Shown: one piece after another, positions 1 to 9,868 of the stretch | Position numbering within the stretch: position 1 is the stretch's first letter | Layout: each line of letters begins with the position of its first letter | Assembly: GCF_024703895.1 (NCBI RefSeq) | Contig: NZ_CP087968.1 | Coordinates: forward strand, 868,001-932,000 | DNA: 64,000 nt | DNA from: Nocardioides sp. B-3 | Lineage (GTDB): Bacteria; Actinomycetota; Actinomycetes; Propionibacteriales; Nocardioidaceae | Direction of reading: 5' to 3' | Program-made: the position numbers and the translations under genes | The notes under the pieces: model-generated | What the model saw: only the letters and a program-made list of their open reading frames with translations | Told to the model about the DNA's origin: nothing | The model's database searches: none

Positions 1-840
1 CCGGCCGGTTGGTAGCTCGGCCGGAACCGGCCGCCTCGCACCCACTGGTCGATCCACGTCCACCCGTTCGTGGAGAGGAGATGTGCGTCCTGCTTGTACC
101 TCAGGAGCGGCTCGATGCCCGGGTGGTCCAGCGCGCGCAGCGAGCTCGCTCGGGTGTCAGAGACCTCAAGTCCGGTACGGCGGAAGCGCGGCCAACAGCT
201 CGGGACGCGAGTCGGGGGTTGAGCCCCGGCGCGCCGAACGCGGCTCGCACCTCTGCTGCCAACGCCTCCAGCTTCGCGGGCCGCGCACCGCGCGGTGGGC
301 GCGCACCGAGCCGGTCGACGAGCAGCCGCTCGTGGATGTCGACGCGCCGGGGCACCCCGGCGTGGGACATCTCGGCCGCGACCAGGGGCGCCTGCCGACT
401 CCGCCGCGAGCAGCAACGACAGCCGCGACGACTCGGGCGACGCCGCGACCGCGGCCAGCTGCCGCGCGTCCTCGAGGTCGGCACGCAGGTGTTCGGCCGT
501 CTCGTCGACCCAGAACAGGGTCGGATCGGTCACCGTGCTGGGCCCGAGCCGGTCCCAGTGCTCCGACTCGGACCCCGTCAGCAGCGTGTTGTCGACGGCG
601 GGCGCACGCCGCAGCAGGTGGTGTCCCAGCCGCAGGTCGTGGCAGCGCGCGACGCGCACCCCGGCCGCCGGGGAGCGGCGGCGCCCACCTCGCGGTGTCG
701 TCCCAGACCCAGCGTCTCCCGTCGCACTCCCGCGCTTCGACGTACGCCGCAAGGTCGGCCATCGCCAGCTCGCGCGACGCGTCCCCGTCGACCGCGAGGA
801 CGCGCTCCCCCGGCAGGCGGGAGAGCGCGACCCGGGTCAT
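1..840 (-). CDS. Bifunctional 3'-5' exonuclease/DNA polymerase (Pol I-like), 5' part only
   Basis: Only the first ~280 codons are present; the gene continues past the left edge. It is expected to be a family-A-like DNA polymerase with a degenerate 3'-5' exonuclease half, a protein common in Actinobacteria. The start chosen is ATG at 840 (MTRVALSRLPGERV); an in-frame GTG lies at 846. Blocks RWVWDDTARW, DLRLGHHLLRRAP, VDNTLLTGSESEHWDRLG, VDIHERLLVDRL, RYKQDAHLLSTNGWTWID and GRFRPSYQP follow in family order but in different frames. At least three one-base shifts (near 680, 400 and 220) explain this. It starts just after the reductase gene on the same strand, so the two may be cotranscribed. Polymerase identity is firm; catalytic residues lie outside the window. 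Confidence 0.8.
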
Positions 841-852
841 GGGCACATGGTG

Positions 853-1419
853 TCAGCGCTTGACGTCGGCCACGATCTTGGTGATGCCGTTGCTGTAGGT
901 CTCGGTCTCGACCACGTCGAGCAGCTCCTTGTCCTTGTCGCTGCCGCTGAAGAGCCGCTTGCCCGCGCCGAGCAGCACGGGGAAGACCGGGAGGTGGTAG
1001 CGATCGACCAGACCGGCATCGGCCAACGCCCAGCCCAGCTCGGCACTCCCGTGGACGCTGATCGGCCCGCCGTCGGTCTCCTTGAGCGCAGCGACGTCGT
1101 CGACGGAGCGCAGGATCGTGGCGGGCCAGCGCGGGTCCTCCTCGGCAAGGGTGGTCGAGACGACGTAGCGCGGCATCGAGTTGTAGCCCTTGAAGTCGTC
1201 GACCATCGTCGGCCACACCGGGGCGAACGCCTCGTAGCTCTTGCGACCCAGCAGCAGGGCACCTGCCTCCTCCTGCTCGCTGCCCTTGATCTCGTAGGCG
1301 TCGGGCACGAACTCGATGTCCTTGTAGGTCCAGCCGGAGCTGCGGTGACCGGCTTCGCCGCCGGGAGCCTCCATGACTCCGTCGAGCGACATGAACGCGG
1401 TGACGATGAGGTTGCGCAT
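853..1419 (-). CDS. Dihydrofolate reductase family protein (RibD C-terminal-like)
   Basis: Intact 188-residue protein starting MRNLIVTAFMSLDGVMEAPG, preceded by GGGAGAAG at good spacing, which favours this ATG over an upstream in-frame start at 1455. The opening strand, the MSLDGV motif, the LLLGRKSYE segment and the VHGSAELGWAL segment are the hallmarks of the RibD C-terminal/DHFR-like fold, a NADPH-binding reductase family. Members of this stand-alone type have no settled substrate, so only a general reductase role is inferred. It is transcribed divergently from the phosphatidylcholine synthase gene and is probably the first gene of a unit that continues into the polymerase. Confidence 0.9.
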   Translation of the reverse strand: MRNLIVTAFMSLDGVMEAPGGEAGHRSSGWTYKDIEFVPDAYEIKGSEQEEAGALLLGRKSYEAFAPVWPTMVDDFKGYNSMPRYVVSTTLAEEDPRWPATILRSVDDVAALKETDGGPISVHGSAELGWALADAGLVDRYHLPVFPVLLGAGKRLFSGSDKDKELLDVVETETYSNGITKIVADVKR

Positions 1420-1555
1420 CTTCTTCTCCCGGTGTGGGTCTGGGGGAACTTTCATTCACTCCACGAACAACCCTGCTCGAATACGACACCGGTAGCGAGA
1501 TGACTTCCGGCCATTCTTGGCGGGTTGTCTGCCTCTCCTCTGACATGATCTGGGC

Positions 1556-2301
1556 GTGGGTGCCCAGCAGAAGGTCCTCGACCCCGCCGGTTCCCGGCCC
1601 AGCGCGCCTCTCTCGGTCGTCGCGTCCCGGCTGGTGCACGCCTACACCGCCTCGGGCATCGTGCTGGCCTTCCTCATGGTGATCGCCGTGATGGAGGGTG
1701 ACACCGTCCGCGGACTCTGGCTTTTCCCCGGTGGCCATGCTCGTCGACGGCACCGACGGCTTCCCCGGCCCGCTACGTGCAGGTGAAGCGGCACGTCCCG
1801 TGGTTCGACGGCGCCCTGCTCGACAACATCGTCGACTACATCACCTACGCGTTCATGCCGATGGTGCTGCTGTGGAGTGCGGGCTACCTCGGCGACGGCA
1901 CATCGGCGACCGTGCTGGCCGTGGTGCCGCTCGTCGCGTCGGTCTACCAGTTCTGCCGGGTCGACGCGAAGACCGACGACCACCTCTTCCTCGGCTTCCC
2001 GAGCTACTGGAACATCGCCGCGTTCTACGTCGTCGTCCTCGACCTCGCGCCCGGCGCTGTGACGGCGGTGCTGCTGATCTGCGCCGTGCTCGTCTTCGTC
2101 CCGATCGGCTACGTCTATCCGTCGCGCACCACCACGCTGCAGGTGCCGACCCTCGCCCTCACCGTCCTGTGGCTGGCCAGCTATGCCGTCCTGCTCGCGC
2201 AGTTCCCCGACCCCAGCCCGATCTGGCTGGCGATCTCGCTCGCCTACGTCGCCTACTACGTCGCGCTCAGCCTCTACCTGACCACGCGCCGGAGCCGATG
2301 A
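1556..2301 (+). CDS. pcs: CDP-alcohol phosphatidyltransferase, phosphatidylcholine synthase-like
   Basis: Integral membrane enzyme expected to join choline (or another alcohol) to CDP-diacylglycerol, making phosphatidylcholine in one step. The CDP-alcohol transferase signature is visible once two one-base shifts (near 1725 and 1770) are repaired: DGTDGF, AR, then GALLDNIVDYITY, matching DGxxAR...GxxxDxxxD. About eight hydrophobic segments follow, with DDHLFLGFPSYWN in the middle, a block characteristic of the Pcs/PssA-like group rather than PgsA. The start is GTG at 1556, six bases after CATGAT, a weak leaderless-type arrangement. The C-terminus LYLTTRRSR is basic, as expected for a cytoplasmic tail. 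Substrate assignment is inferred from family resemblance. Confidence 0.82.
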
Positions 2302-2394
2302 CCACGCGCTGCACCTGCCTGACCTCGGCAAAGAGCCGCCCCGGTGACTGTGGGCACGGTGTCACCTGAAGACACGGATGCCACAGTGAGTGGC

Positions 2395-2734
2395 ATGTCG
2401 ATGACCCTCTCCGACCTGCAGGCGCGCGGCCTCGAGATCGCCGCGAAGTACGACGACCTCAACCTCGCGCAGCGCGGGCGCACGTGGACCCGCGCGGAGA
2501 CCCTGATGGGGTTCGTCGGCGACGTCGGCGACCTCGCCCAGCTCGCGATGGCCGCCGACAACGTGCGCTCCGACTTCGGCACGCCCGAGGAGACGCACGA
2601 CGCGCTCGCACGAGCTCGCCGACTGCCTCTGGGCGGTGCTGGTGCTGGCCGACCGCTACGACGTCGATCTCGAGTCGGCGTACGGCGAAGCCATGGACGA
2701 GATCGAGCAGCGGCTCGCTCCCGGGGTTTCGTGA
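2395..2734 (+). CDS. MazG-like nucleotide pyrophosphohydrolase
   Basis: Small all-helical protein (~112 residues) beginning MSMTLSDLQARGLEIAAKYD. The core LMGFVGDVGDLAQLAMA and, after a one-base shift near 2610, ELADCLWAVLVLADRYDVDL followed by YGEAMDEIEQRL match single-domain MazG-like hydrolases, which cleave nucleoside triphosphates to monophosphates. The usual EExxE metal-binding helix appears as VGDVGDL in helix 1 and ELADCLW in helix 2. The last three codons and the TGA stop fall inside a 43-base palindromic repeat at 2721-2763, so the native C-terminus may have been replaced by repeat sequence. Substrate unknown. Confidence 0.72.
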
Positions 2735-2763
2735 CGGTCGCTGCTCGACCTCCTCAACCGCCG
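2721..2763. repeat. Dispersed palindromic repeat, copy 1
   Basis: A 43-base element running from CCGGGGTTTCGTG to CAACCGCCG. It recurs at 5612-5654 with a single mismatch (t here, g there). The centre folds as GGTCG-loop-CGACC and the flanks are an imperfect palindrome. This copy supplies the stop codon of the MazG-like gene. Confidence 0.8.
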
Positions 2764-2778
2764 AGCCCGGGGCGGACC

Positions 2779-2837
2779 TAGTCCAGTGGCAGATGGTTGT
2801 GGATCACCGATTTCGACAGCCAACTGCCACTGGACTA
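2779..2837. repeat. Long inverted repeat between convergent genes
   Basis: Perfect 14-base arms (TAGTCCAGTGGCAG at 2779-2792 and its complement at 2824-2837), with similarity continuing inward to about 24 bases, so the whole element could fold into one long hairpin. It sits between the convergent MazG-like and DUF1905 genes and could act as a bidirectional terminator or be a REP/MITE-like element. There is no T-run. Confidence 0.75.
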
Positions 2838-2858
2838 CCGAGGCGGGCGAGCGGTGGC

Positions 2859-3146
2859 TCACGCCCGGCCGACGCTGAGGCGGACCTCGACGACGTCGCC
2901 GAGCGCGACGCCTTCAGCCCTGCGGACGGCGTCCTTGAGCGGCAGGAAGTAGGTCTCCTCGCGCGGGAACATCGACGTCGTGAAGGATGTGTCGCCGAGG
3001 AAGGCCGTCACCGGGATCACGCCCCAGTAGGCGACCTCCGCCTTGACCTCGTCGATCAGGTCGGCCTCGTCGGGCGGCAGCGGCACGAAGTAGTAGGGCG
3101 CCGGCCCACGCCACTCGACGATCTCCCCGGCGAACTCGAGCTCCAT
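2859..3146 (-). CDS. DUF1905 domain protein
   Basis: Intact ~95-residue protein starting MELEFAGEIVEWRGPAPYYF. It has the DUF1905 pattern in order: an aromatic-rich first strand, FVPLPPDEADLI, a central VIPVTAFLGDTSFTTSMFP and the closing LPLKDAVRRAEG followed by GDVVEVRL. The fold is a small beta-barrel, usually a stand-alone protein or fused to a YdeI-like domain; its biochemical role is unknown. The start at 3146 is favoured over an upstream in-frame codon at 3170 because TATCGT lies exactly seven bases before the ATG, as in a leaderless transcript. Confidence 0.85.
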   Translation of the reverse strand: MELEFAGEIVEWRGPAPYYFVPLPPDEADLIDEVKAEVAYWGVIPVTAFLGDTSFTTSMFPREETYFLPLKDAVRRAEGVALGDVVEVRLSVGRA

Positions 3147-3153
3147 GCCGACC

Positions 3154-3159
3154 ACGATA
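3154..3159 (-). promoter_or_regulatory. -10 element TATCGT, leaderless DUF1905 start
   Basis: The hexamer TATCGT fits TANNNT and lies seven bases upstream of the ATG at 3146. There is no Shine-Dalgarno in the gap, so transcription probably starts at the initiation codon. Confidence 0.55.
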
Positions 3160-3194
3160 GGGCTCGCCAACCGGGCATCGGCGACACTGACGCC

Positions 3195-4511
3195 ATGACC
3201 GAACTTCCCCGCAAGGGCATCGCCCGTGGTGCGCGGCTCGCGGCGCTGCCCCCGGGCTACGCCGGTCGCACCGCGATGGGTTTCGGCAAGCGGCTGGGCG
3301 GCGCCCCGCGGAGATGGTGCTCAACGAGGTGCAGCAGCGCACCGCCGAGCAGCTGTTCAAGACGCTCGGCGAGCTCAAGGGCGGAGCGATGAAGTTCGGC
3401 CGGGCCCTGAGCGTGCTCGAGGCCGCCCTGCCCGACGAGCTGGTGGCGCCGTACCGCGCCAACCTGACCAAGCTGCAGGACGACGCACCGCCGATGCCGA
3501 CCCAGACGGTGCGCGACCAGCTGGAGAACGACCTCGGCCCGACACGGAAGAAGCAGCTCGTCTGGCTCGACGGGGGTCCGACCGCTGCTGCCAGCATCGG
3601 GCAGGTGCACAAGGGGCGTTGGTCCGACGGGCGCGACGTCGCGGTGAAGGTGCAATATCCCGGCGCCGGCGAGGCGCTCATGGGCGACCTGCGCCAGCTC
3701 GCCCGCCCGGCGAAGGGCATCGCGCCCGTGTTCCCCGGCATCGACATCAAGCCCCTCGTCGCCGAGCTGCAGGCGAGGGCCGCCGACGAGCTCGACTACT
3801 CCCTCGAGGCCGAGGCACAGCGTGCGTTCGCCGAGGCGTTCCTCGACGACCCCGACTTCGTGGTGCCCGACGTCGTGGCCAGCGGGGAGAAGGTGCTGGT
3901 CACTGAGTGGCTCGAGTCGCCGTACAGCCTCGCGCACGTCATCCGCGAGGGGACGCAGGAGGAGCGCAACCACTACGGCGAGCTGCTCGCTCGCTTCCTC
4001 TTCTCCGGGCCCGCGCGCACCGGGATGCTGCACGCCGACCCGCACCCCGGGAACTTCCGCCCGATCCCCGAGACCGGGCAGCTCGGCGTCCTCGACTTCG
4101 GCGCGGTCGCCCGGCTGCCCGAGCGTCATCTCCCGCGCGATGGGCACGCTGATCCGGGTCGCGCGCGACGCCGAGCACGACCAGCTGGTCGCCGGGCTGC
4201 GCGAGGAGGGCTTCATCAAGGACAACGTGAAGGTCGACCCGCAGCTCGTCCTCGACTACCTCTCGCCGTTCATCGAGCCGGCGCGCGTCGAGAACTTCCG
4301 CTTCAGCCGCCAGTGGATGCGGACGCAGTTCGAGCGGATCAACAACCCGCGCGACCCCGCCTTCACGATCGCCACCAAGCTCAACCTGCCGACGAGCTAC
4401 CTGCTGATCCACCGCACTCGGCTCGGCGGCCTCGGCCTGCTCAGCCAGCTCGAGGCGGAGGCGCCGTTCCGCGCGATCCTCGAGGAGAACCTTCCGGGGT
4501 TCGCGGTCTGA
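3195..4511 (+). CDS. ABC1 (AarF/UbiB) family protein kinase-like protein
   Basis: About 438 residues, start MTELPRKGIARGARLAALPP (ATG 3195). The atypical-kinase core is recognisable: the conserved N-terminal extension block MKFGRALSVLEAALPDEL, the glycine-rich/lysine part AAASIGQVHKGRW then VAVKVQYPG, the helix block ELDYSLEAEAQR, the catalytic loop MLHADPHPGNF and the metal-binding LDFGAVARL. The conserved Gln of the KxGQ motif reads Arg here, possibly a base-call error. Shifts near 3300 and 4130 break the frame. The family is ATP-binding and linked to isoprenoid-lipid or quinone homeostasis; the exact role in actinobacteria is unknown. Confidence 0.85.
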
Positions 4512-4515
4512 CACG

Positions 4516-4920
4516 ATGACCGCCATGGACTCCGCTGCCGCCCTCGCCCGCTGGCACGCCGTGGTGAAGAGCCGCGACGCCGCCGGCCTGCCCGCCCCGG
4601 TCGCCGAGGACGCGGTCTTCCGCAGCCCGGCCGTGCACACGCCGCAGGTGGGCCGCGACACGGTCGTCGGCTACCTCACGGCGGCCTTCACGGTGCTCGG
4701 GCCGGAGCTCGCCTACGAGCGTGAGTGGCTGGCCTCCGACTCGGCCGTGCTCCAGTTCCGCACCACTGTCGGGGGTCTCGACGTCAGCGGCGTCGACATC
4801 ATCACCCGGGACACCGACGGCCAGATCACCGACTTCACCGTGATGATCCGCCCGATGAAGGCACTCAACGCCGTGGTCGAGCAGATGGGCGCCGAGCTGA
4901 TGCGGATGCTCGCGGGCTGA
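4516..4920 (+). CDS. Nuclear transport factor 2 / SnoaL-like fold protein
   Basis: Intact 134-residue protein beginning MTAMDSAAALARWHAVVKSR, four bases after the ABC1 kinase gene and so probably cotranscribed. The sequence has the cone-shaped NTF2-like pattern: an amphipathic first helix, AEDAVFRSPAVHTP, GRDTVVGYLTAAF, a curved sheet (YEREWLASDSAVLQFRTT) and GQITDFTVMIRPMKAL near the end. The fold serves as ketosteroid isomerase, cyclase or simple ligand carrier, and nothing here fixes a substrate. The ATG at 4525 (MDSAAAL) is an alternative start. The gene converges on the VWA gene with only three bases between stop codons. Confidence 0.8.
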   Translation: MTAMDSAAALARWHAVVKSRDAAGLPAPVAEDAVFRSPAVHTPQVGRDTVVGYLTAAFTVLGPELAYEREWLASDSAVLQFRTTVGGLDVSGVDIITRDTDGQITDFTVMIRPMKALNAVVEQMGAELMRMLAG

Positions 4921-4923
4921 CCC

Positions 4924-6971
4924 TCAGCCGACCCAGAATCCGCGGTCGCCCATGCCCCAGCCGCCGAATTGTTCCCTGTACGTCGACGCCGACCGATCGC
5001 CGAGATAGGACCCGACCACGGCCGCGCCGAGGTCGTCGAGCTCCGGCGAGACCATCCGGCCGTCGACGCGGCGGGCCATCGACTCGATGAACCCGGCCGG
5101 GCCGGGGTCCTCGCCGAGGCGGAAGAACGTGGTCTGCGCGCCGATGCGGCGTGAGTTGTCGAGCTCGCGCACGGTGTTGGCGATCGTCAGCGGGTGCGGC
5201 GGGTAGGAGAACCAGACGTCGCCGTCGGGCTCGAGGTGGCTGGTGGGTTCGCCGTCGGTGACGATCAGCAGCACCGGCTGGGCGTTGGGGTGCTTGCGGA
5301 AGTGCCGGTTGGCCAGCAGCAGCCCGTGGTGCAGGTTGGTGCCCTTGTCCCAGCGGGCGTCGAGGGCAGTCAGCTCCTCGATCTCCATCACCTGTGCGTG
5401 CCGGCCGAAGCCGATCAGCTGCAGGTGGTCGCCGCGGAAGCGGGACTGGATCAGCTGGTGCAGCGCGAGTGCGGTGCGCTTCATCGGGACCCAGCGGCCG
5501 TCCATCGCCATCGAGAAGGATGTGTCGACGAGCAGGGCGACCGCTGCCCGGGTGCGTTCCTCGGTCTCCTGGACCTCGATGTCGTCGACCCGGATGCGGA
5601 CGCGCGGAACGCCGGGGTTTCGTGACGGTCGCTGCGCGACCTCCTCAACCGCCGGGGAGCCCGCAGTCCGCAGCACGGCGTTGGTGATCGTCCGCGTCAC
5701 GTCCCGGGGCTCGGTGTCCCCGAACTCCCGAGGCCCGGGTCGCTCCGGAGAGCTCGCCGGCGGACCCGGCGTTGCGCGACTCGCGTTGCCCCCCGGCGCC
5801 CGGACATCCGGGTGGCGACGTCGCGGAGCAACGCCTTGCCGAGCTGGCGCATCGCCTTGGGTGAGAGCCGCAGCTCGCCGTCGGAGCCGCGTTTGAGGTA
5901 GCCGCTGTCGCGCAGCGCCTTCTCGAGCTCCGACAGGGTCCGTGCGTCGACGGCGGCCCGGTCGCCGAGCTGGCGCGCGAGGGCGTCGAGGTCGACGTCA
6001 TCCATCCGCGCTCCGCCGCACGACTGGGAGAGCTGGTCGGTGAGGGCGTCGAGCTCGGCGAGGTCCCGGAAGGCGCCGGTGCCGTCGCCGAGGCCGAGGC
6101 CCTGATCGCCCTCGAAGCTCTCCGAGCTGCCCCAGTCGAGATCGGGGCGCAGGGACTGGAGATTGGCGTCCATCCGGGCGAGCTGTTGCATCAGCTCGGG
6201 CGAGCCGAACGCCTGCTGTGAGAGCTGCATCAGCTCGGCTCGCTGCTCGGCGGTCATCGAGTTGAGCATCCGCTGGGCGGCGGCCGAGCGCTCGGCGAGG
6301 GTGTCCATCAGCTCGTCGATGTTCTGCGGGTTCTCCGGGAAGAAGTCACCGTGTTTTCCCATGAAGTCGGCGAAGTCCTCGTCGGTGTCCTCACCGCGCG
6401 AGTGCGTCTCGAGGAGGTCGTTGAGGTCGCCGAGCATCTCGTTGATGGCGGCGCGGTCCTCCTCGGTCGCGCCCTCCATGGCCTCCTTCATGCCGGCGAA
6501 GCGCTGGTCGAGCAGCTCGCGGCCGAGCAGGTCCTTGATCTCCTCGTAGGCCTCGCGTGCCTCCGACGATTTCCAGTCGTACGCCGCAAGGTCGGCCACC
6601 GCAGCGGCCGTGCTGTCCGGCAAGGCATCGAGCTGGAGCTCGCGGAAGGCCCGGTCGCTGTCCTCCATGACCACGTCGCGGGCCAGCTGCCCGCGCTCGG
6701 CGAGCACCGCCTTGTCGAGCAGCTCGCGCACCTGCTGCATGGTGCCGTCGAGGTTGTGCCGCTTCAGCAGGTCGCGCCGCTTCTCCGCGATCCGGCGCGC
6801 CGGGTCGTCGAGGCCCTGCTGGTCCTTGCCGCCACGACGAAGGAACTCGCGCATGGCGCGCTCGGGCGAGTAGCCAGCCATGACCTCCCGGCCGATCGCG
6901 TCCAGCGCTTCCGCCAGGTCGACCGGCGGGGCGAGCGGGTCGCCGCCGTCGTACTTCCGGTAACGGCTCAT
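4924..6971 (-). CDS. VWA domain protein, partner of MoxR-type ATPase
   Basis: About 680 residues from MSRYRKYDGGDPLAPPVDL. The N-terminal two-thirds is helical and acidic (LLDKAVLAERGQLARDVVM, GDLNDLLETHSRGEDTDED). The C-terminal von Willebrand A domain begins near 5600 and has the DxSxS metal site LLVDTSFSM and LLIVTDGEPTSHL. The frame breaks near 5770. A 43-base palindromic repeat is read through in frame near the VWA start as VEEVAQRPSRNPG. The ATG overlaps the stop of the upstream ATPase (ATGA), indicating translational coupling. MoxR/VWA pairs act as chaperone-like metal-insertion or complex-assembly machines; the client here is unknown. Confidence 0.88.
5612..5654. repeat. Dispersed palindromic repeat, copy 2, inside the VWA coding sequence
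   Basis: Differs from the copy at 2721-2763 at one position in 43. The core GGTCGC-TGC-GCGACC is a perfect hairpin. On the reverse strand it is translated as part of VEEVAQRPSRNPG in a linker just before the VWA domain. Confidence 0.8.
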
Positions 6972-8358
6972 CCGTAGACCGTCTCCCGCCCGTCCGTCTC
7001 CTTGCCGACGCGACGGGCGAGGTAGAGCCCCTCGAGCGCGAGCTCGATGGCGCACGCACGCTCGCCGTCGTTGGTGGCGTCGATGCGGGCACCGATGTCG
7101 TCGTAGACCTCGGACTCGCCGAGCACGGGCAGTCCGGACAGGAACTCCCGCGCGGTCGTGGTGCCGCTGGTGGCGATGGTGGCGCCGTCCTCGATGGCCT
7201 CGACGAGCAGGCCCAGGGTCGAGGCCACGGAAGTGGCCCCTGACGGATTCGGCGATCGCCGTACGCAACAGGTGGGTCAGGACCTCGCTCTCGCGCCCCT
7301 CCTCGCCGGTCTCGAACTCGATCTTGCCGCCGAGCACCTCGACGGCGGTCTCGAGGTCGACGACGCGAGCGACGGCGAGGTCCTCGCCGTTGACGGTGGC
7401 GCGGTGCAGCGCGGCGGCGGCGATCGTCTCGGCGCCGGCGATCGCGAACCGGGCGCTGACACCCGAGCGCTGGTCGACGGCACTCGACTCGCGAAGGTTG
7501 CGGGTGAAGCGCGCCGGGATCTCGACGAGCACGTCGGGCACCTCGGCGACCGGGTCGGCCTCCCGGCGGATCACCGCGATCTCGTCGGTGATCTCGAGCG
7601 GGTAGTGCGTGCGGATCTCGGCGCCGAAGCGGTCCTTGAGGGGGGTGATGATGCGCCCGCGGTTGGTGTAGTCCTCGGGGTTGGCGGACGCCACGACGAG
7701 CACGTCGAGCGGCAGCCGCAGGACGTAGCCGCGGATCTGGATGTCGCGCTCCTCCATCACGTTGAGCATGGCGACTGGGATGCGCTCGGCGAGGTCGGGC
7801 AGCTCGTTGATCGCCACGATTCCCCTGTGGGATCGGGGGATCAGGCCGAAGTGGATCGTCTCGGGGTCACCCAGCGAACGCCCCTCGGCCACCTTCATCG
7901 GATCGACGTCGCCGATCAGGTCGGCCACGCTCGTGTCGGGGGTGGCCAGCTTCTCGGAATAGCGCTCGTCGCGGTGGCGCCGGGGAGATGCGCAGCTCAT
8001 CGCCGTACGTCGCCAGCGACTGCTTCGAGGTGATCGTGATCGGGTCATAGGGGTGCTCCCCCAGCACGGACCCGGAGATGACCGGCGACCACTCGTCGAG
8101 CAGGCCCACCAACGAGCGGAGCAAGCGGGTCTTGCCACGGCCGCGCTCGCCGAGGAGGACGAGGTCGTGGCCGGCGATGAGCGCGCGCTCGAGCTGCGGG
8201 ATGACGGTGTCGGCGAAGCCGTGCAGGCCCGGCCACGGGTCGACACCGGCGCGGAGCCGGGCGAGGAGGTTGTCTCGGAGCTCGACGCGCAGCGACTTGA
8301 GCTCGTGTCCGGAAGCGCGGAGCTCGCCGAGGGTGGCGATGGCGGGAGGTGGGGTCAC
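6968..8358 (-). CDS. MoxR/magnesium-chelatase-like AAA+ ATPase
   Basis: About 463 residues from MTPPPAIATLGELRASGHEL (GTG 8358). The AAA+ elements are visible in order: Walker A LLGERGRGKTRLLRS, Walker B-type GIVAINELPDL, sensor 1 VVASANPEDYTNRGRI, and the arginine-rich segment ITPLKDRFGAEIRTHYPLEI. A C-terminal lid follows (GESEVYDDIGARIDATNDGE). Frames shift near 7985 and 7225. The gene ends in ATGA overlapping the VWA gene, so the two are made together. A TAGCGT hexamer six bases before the GTG marks a leaderless start for the operon. The family uses ATP to remodel complexes or insert metal with a VWA partner. Confidence 0.88.
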
Positions 8359-8364
8359 GCTCCC

Positions 8365-8370
8365 ACGCTA
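8365..8370 (-). promoter_or_regulatory. -10 element TAGCGT, leaderless MoxR operon
   Basis: TAGCGT lies six bases before the GTG at 8358 with no ribosome-binding site between. It is predicted to drive the ATPase-VWA pair. Confidence 0.55.
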
Positions 8371-8448
8371 GTCCGATCACGCAATACGTCACCCCGGACA
8401 CGTCTGCGTCGTTACCGTCGCGTACACCTCAGACGTCAAGGAACTCAC

Positions 8449-9859
8449 GTGGCTCGCAAGTTGCTCAAGACCAACGATTCGGCCCGGCTCTTCGCCGAGA
8501 AGTCCAAGACCCCGATGCAGGTGGGGATGCTGGCCAATCTGGCCGTCCCGGAGGGTCAACCGACCTTCGTCGCGGACCCGGTGGCCCGCTGGCGTGAGGT
8601 GAAGAGCTTCGCGCCGCCGTTCAACTACCTGTTCAAGACGCTGCCGGTGCCGAGCTGGGTCGAGCTGCCGGACGAGGAGATCGACCTCGACTACCACCTG
8701 CGGCACTCCGCGCTGCCCGCACCCGGCTCGCAGCGCGAGCTCGGCGTGCTGATCTCGCGGCTGCACAGCGCCAAGATGGATCGCCGCTACCCGCTCTGGG
8801 AGTGCCACGTGATCGAGGGCCTCGAGGAGGGGCGCTGGTCGCTCTACTTCAAGGCGCACCACTCCCGGGTCGACGGCGTCGGCGGCATCAGGCTGCTGAA
8901 GCGGATGCTCTCGGCCGATCCCGACACTCGCGACATGCTGCCGCCGTGGGCGGTGGGCACCCGTGGGCCGGACCAGTCCGGCATCCTTCGCACGAGCGCC
9001 ACCCTCGACATCGTCCGCCCCGAGATCTCCTCACTCGTGGGCGGTCTCGTCGACGCCGGCAAGAACGCCACGAGTGTCGCGACCTCCCCGGGCCGGACCT
9101 ACCTCGAGACGGCGACCGGTCTCGGTGACGTCGAGCGCGCGGCGCCGTTCCGCGCTCCCAAGTCGATCTTCAACGGACGCATCCACACTCCTCGCCGCTT
9201 CGCGACGCAGAACTACTCGATCGACCGGATCAAGAAGGTCGCCAAGGCCGCGGACGCCAGCCTCAACGACGTCTTCCTCACGATCACCGGCGGCGCACTG
9301 CGGCGCTACCTGATGGACCAGGGACAAGCTCCCCGAGCAGACGCTCACGGCCAACGTCCCGGTGTCCGTGCGCAGCGGCGACGGCGCTTCGGTCGGCAAC
9401 GCGATCACCTTCCTCTACGCCATGCTCGGCACGGACATGGACGACCCGATCGAGCGCATCGCGCGGATCAAGTCCTCAACGCGACTCGGCAAGGAGCGGC
9501 TGCCCGATGTCGGCGGCATGGCCATGGACGCCTACACCGCTGCCCTGATGCTGCCCTTCATGGCGCAGGCCATCTTCGGCTTCGGCGGTCGCGGCAAGCC
9601 CGCGTCCAACCCGGTGATCTCCAACGTCCCCGGCCCCGCCGAGACGCGCTACCTCGACGGCTCCCAGCTGATCGAGTTCTATCCGGTGAGCCTGCTGTTC
9701 AACGGCCGGGCCCTCAACGTCACGGCAGTGTCCTACGACGGCAAGTTCAACGTCGGCTACACCGGCTGCCGTGACTCCATCCCCTCGTTGCAGCGGATCG
9801 CGGTCTACTCGGGCGAGGAGCTGGACAAGCTCGAGGAGCGGCTCGGCATCGTCGCCTGA
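8449..9859 (+). CDS. Wax ester synthase/diacylglycerol acyltransferase (WS/DGAT)
   Basis: About 469 residues beginning MARKLLKTNDSARLFAEKSK, with GTG 8449 preceded by AAGGA. The acyltransferase motif HHSRVDG (HHxxxDG) is near residue 140. Family blocks PLWECHVIEGLEEGRWSLY, SLNDVFLTITGGALRRYL and, after a shift near 9326, SNVPGPAETRYLDG and FNGRALNVTAVSYDGKFNVG follow. The enzyme esterifies diacylglycerol or fatty alcohol with acyl-CoA, making storage triacylglycerol or wax ester at the membrane. Such genes are multiplied in oleaginous actinobacteria. It is divergent from the MoxR operon, giving a shared ~90-base promoter region. Confidence 0.9.
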
Positions 9860-9868
9860 GCCGCTGTT

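Noticed and set aside
5697..8246. Apparent 849-residue fusion of MoxR ATPase and VWA protein
   Set aside because: Produced by frame shifts; the ATGA overlap at 6968-6971 and family lengths show two genes.
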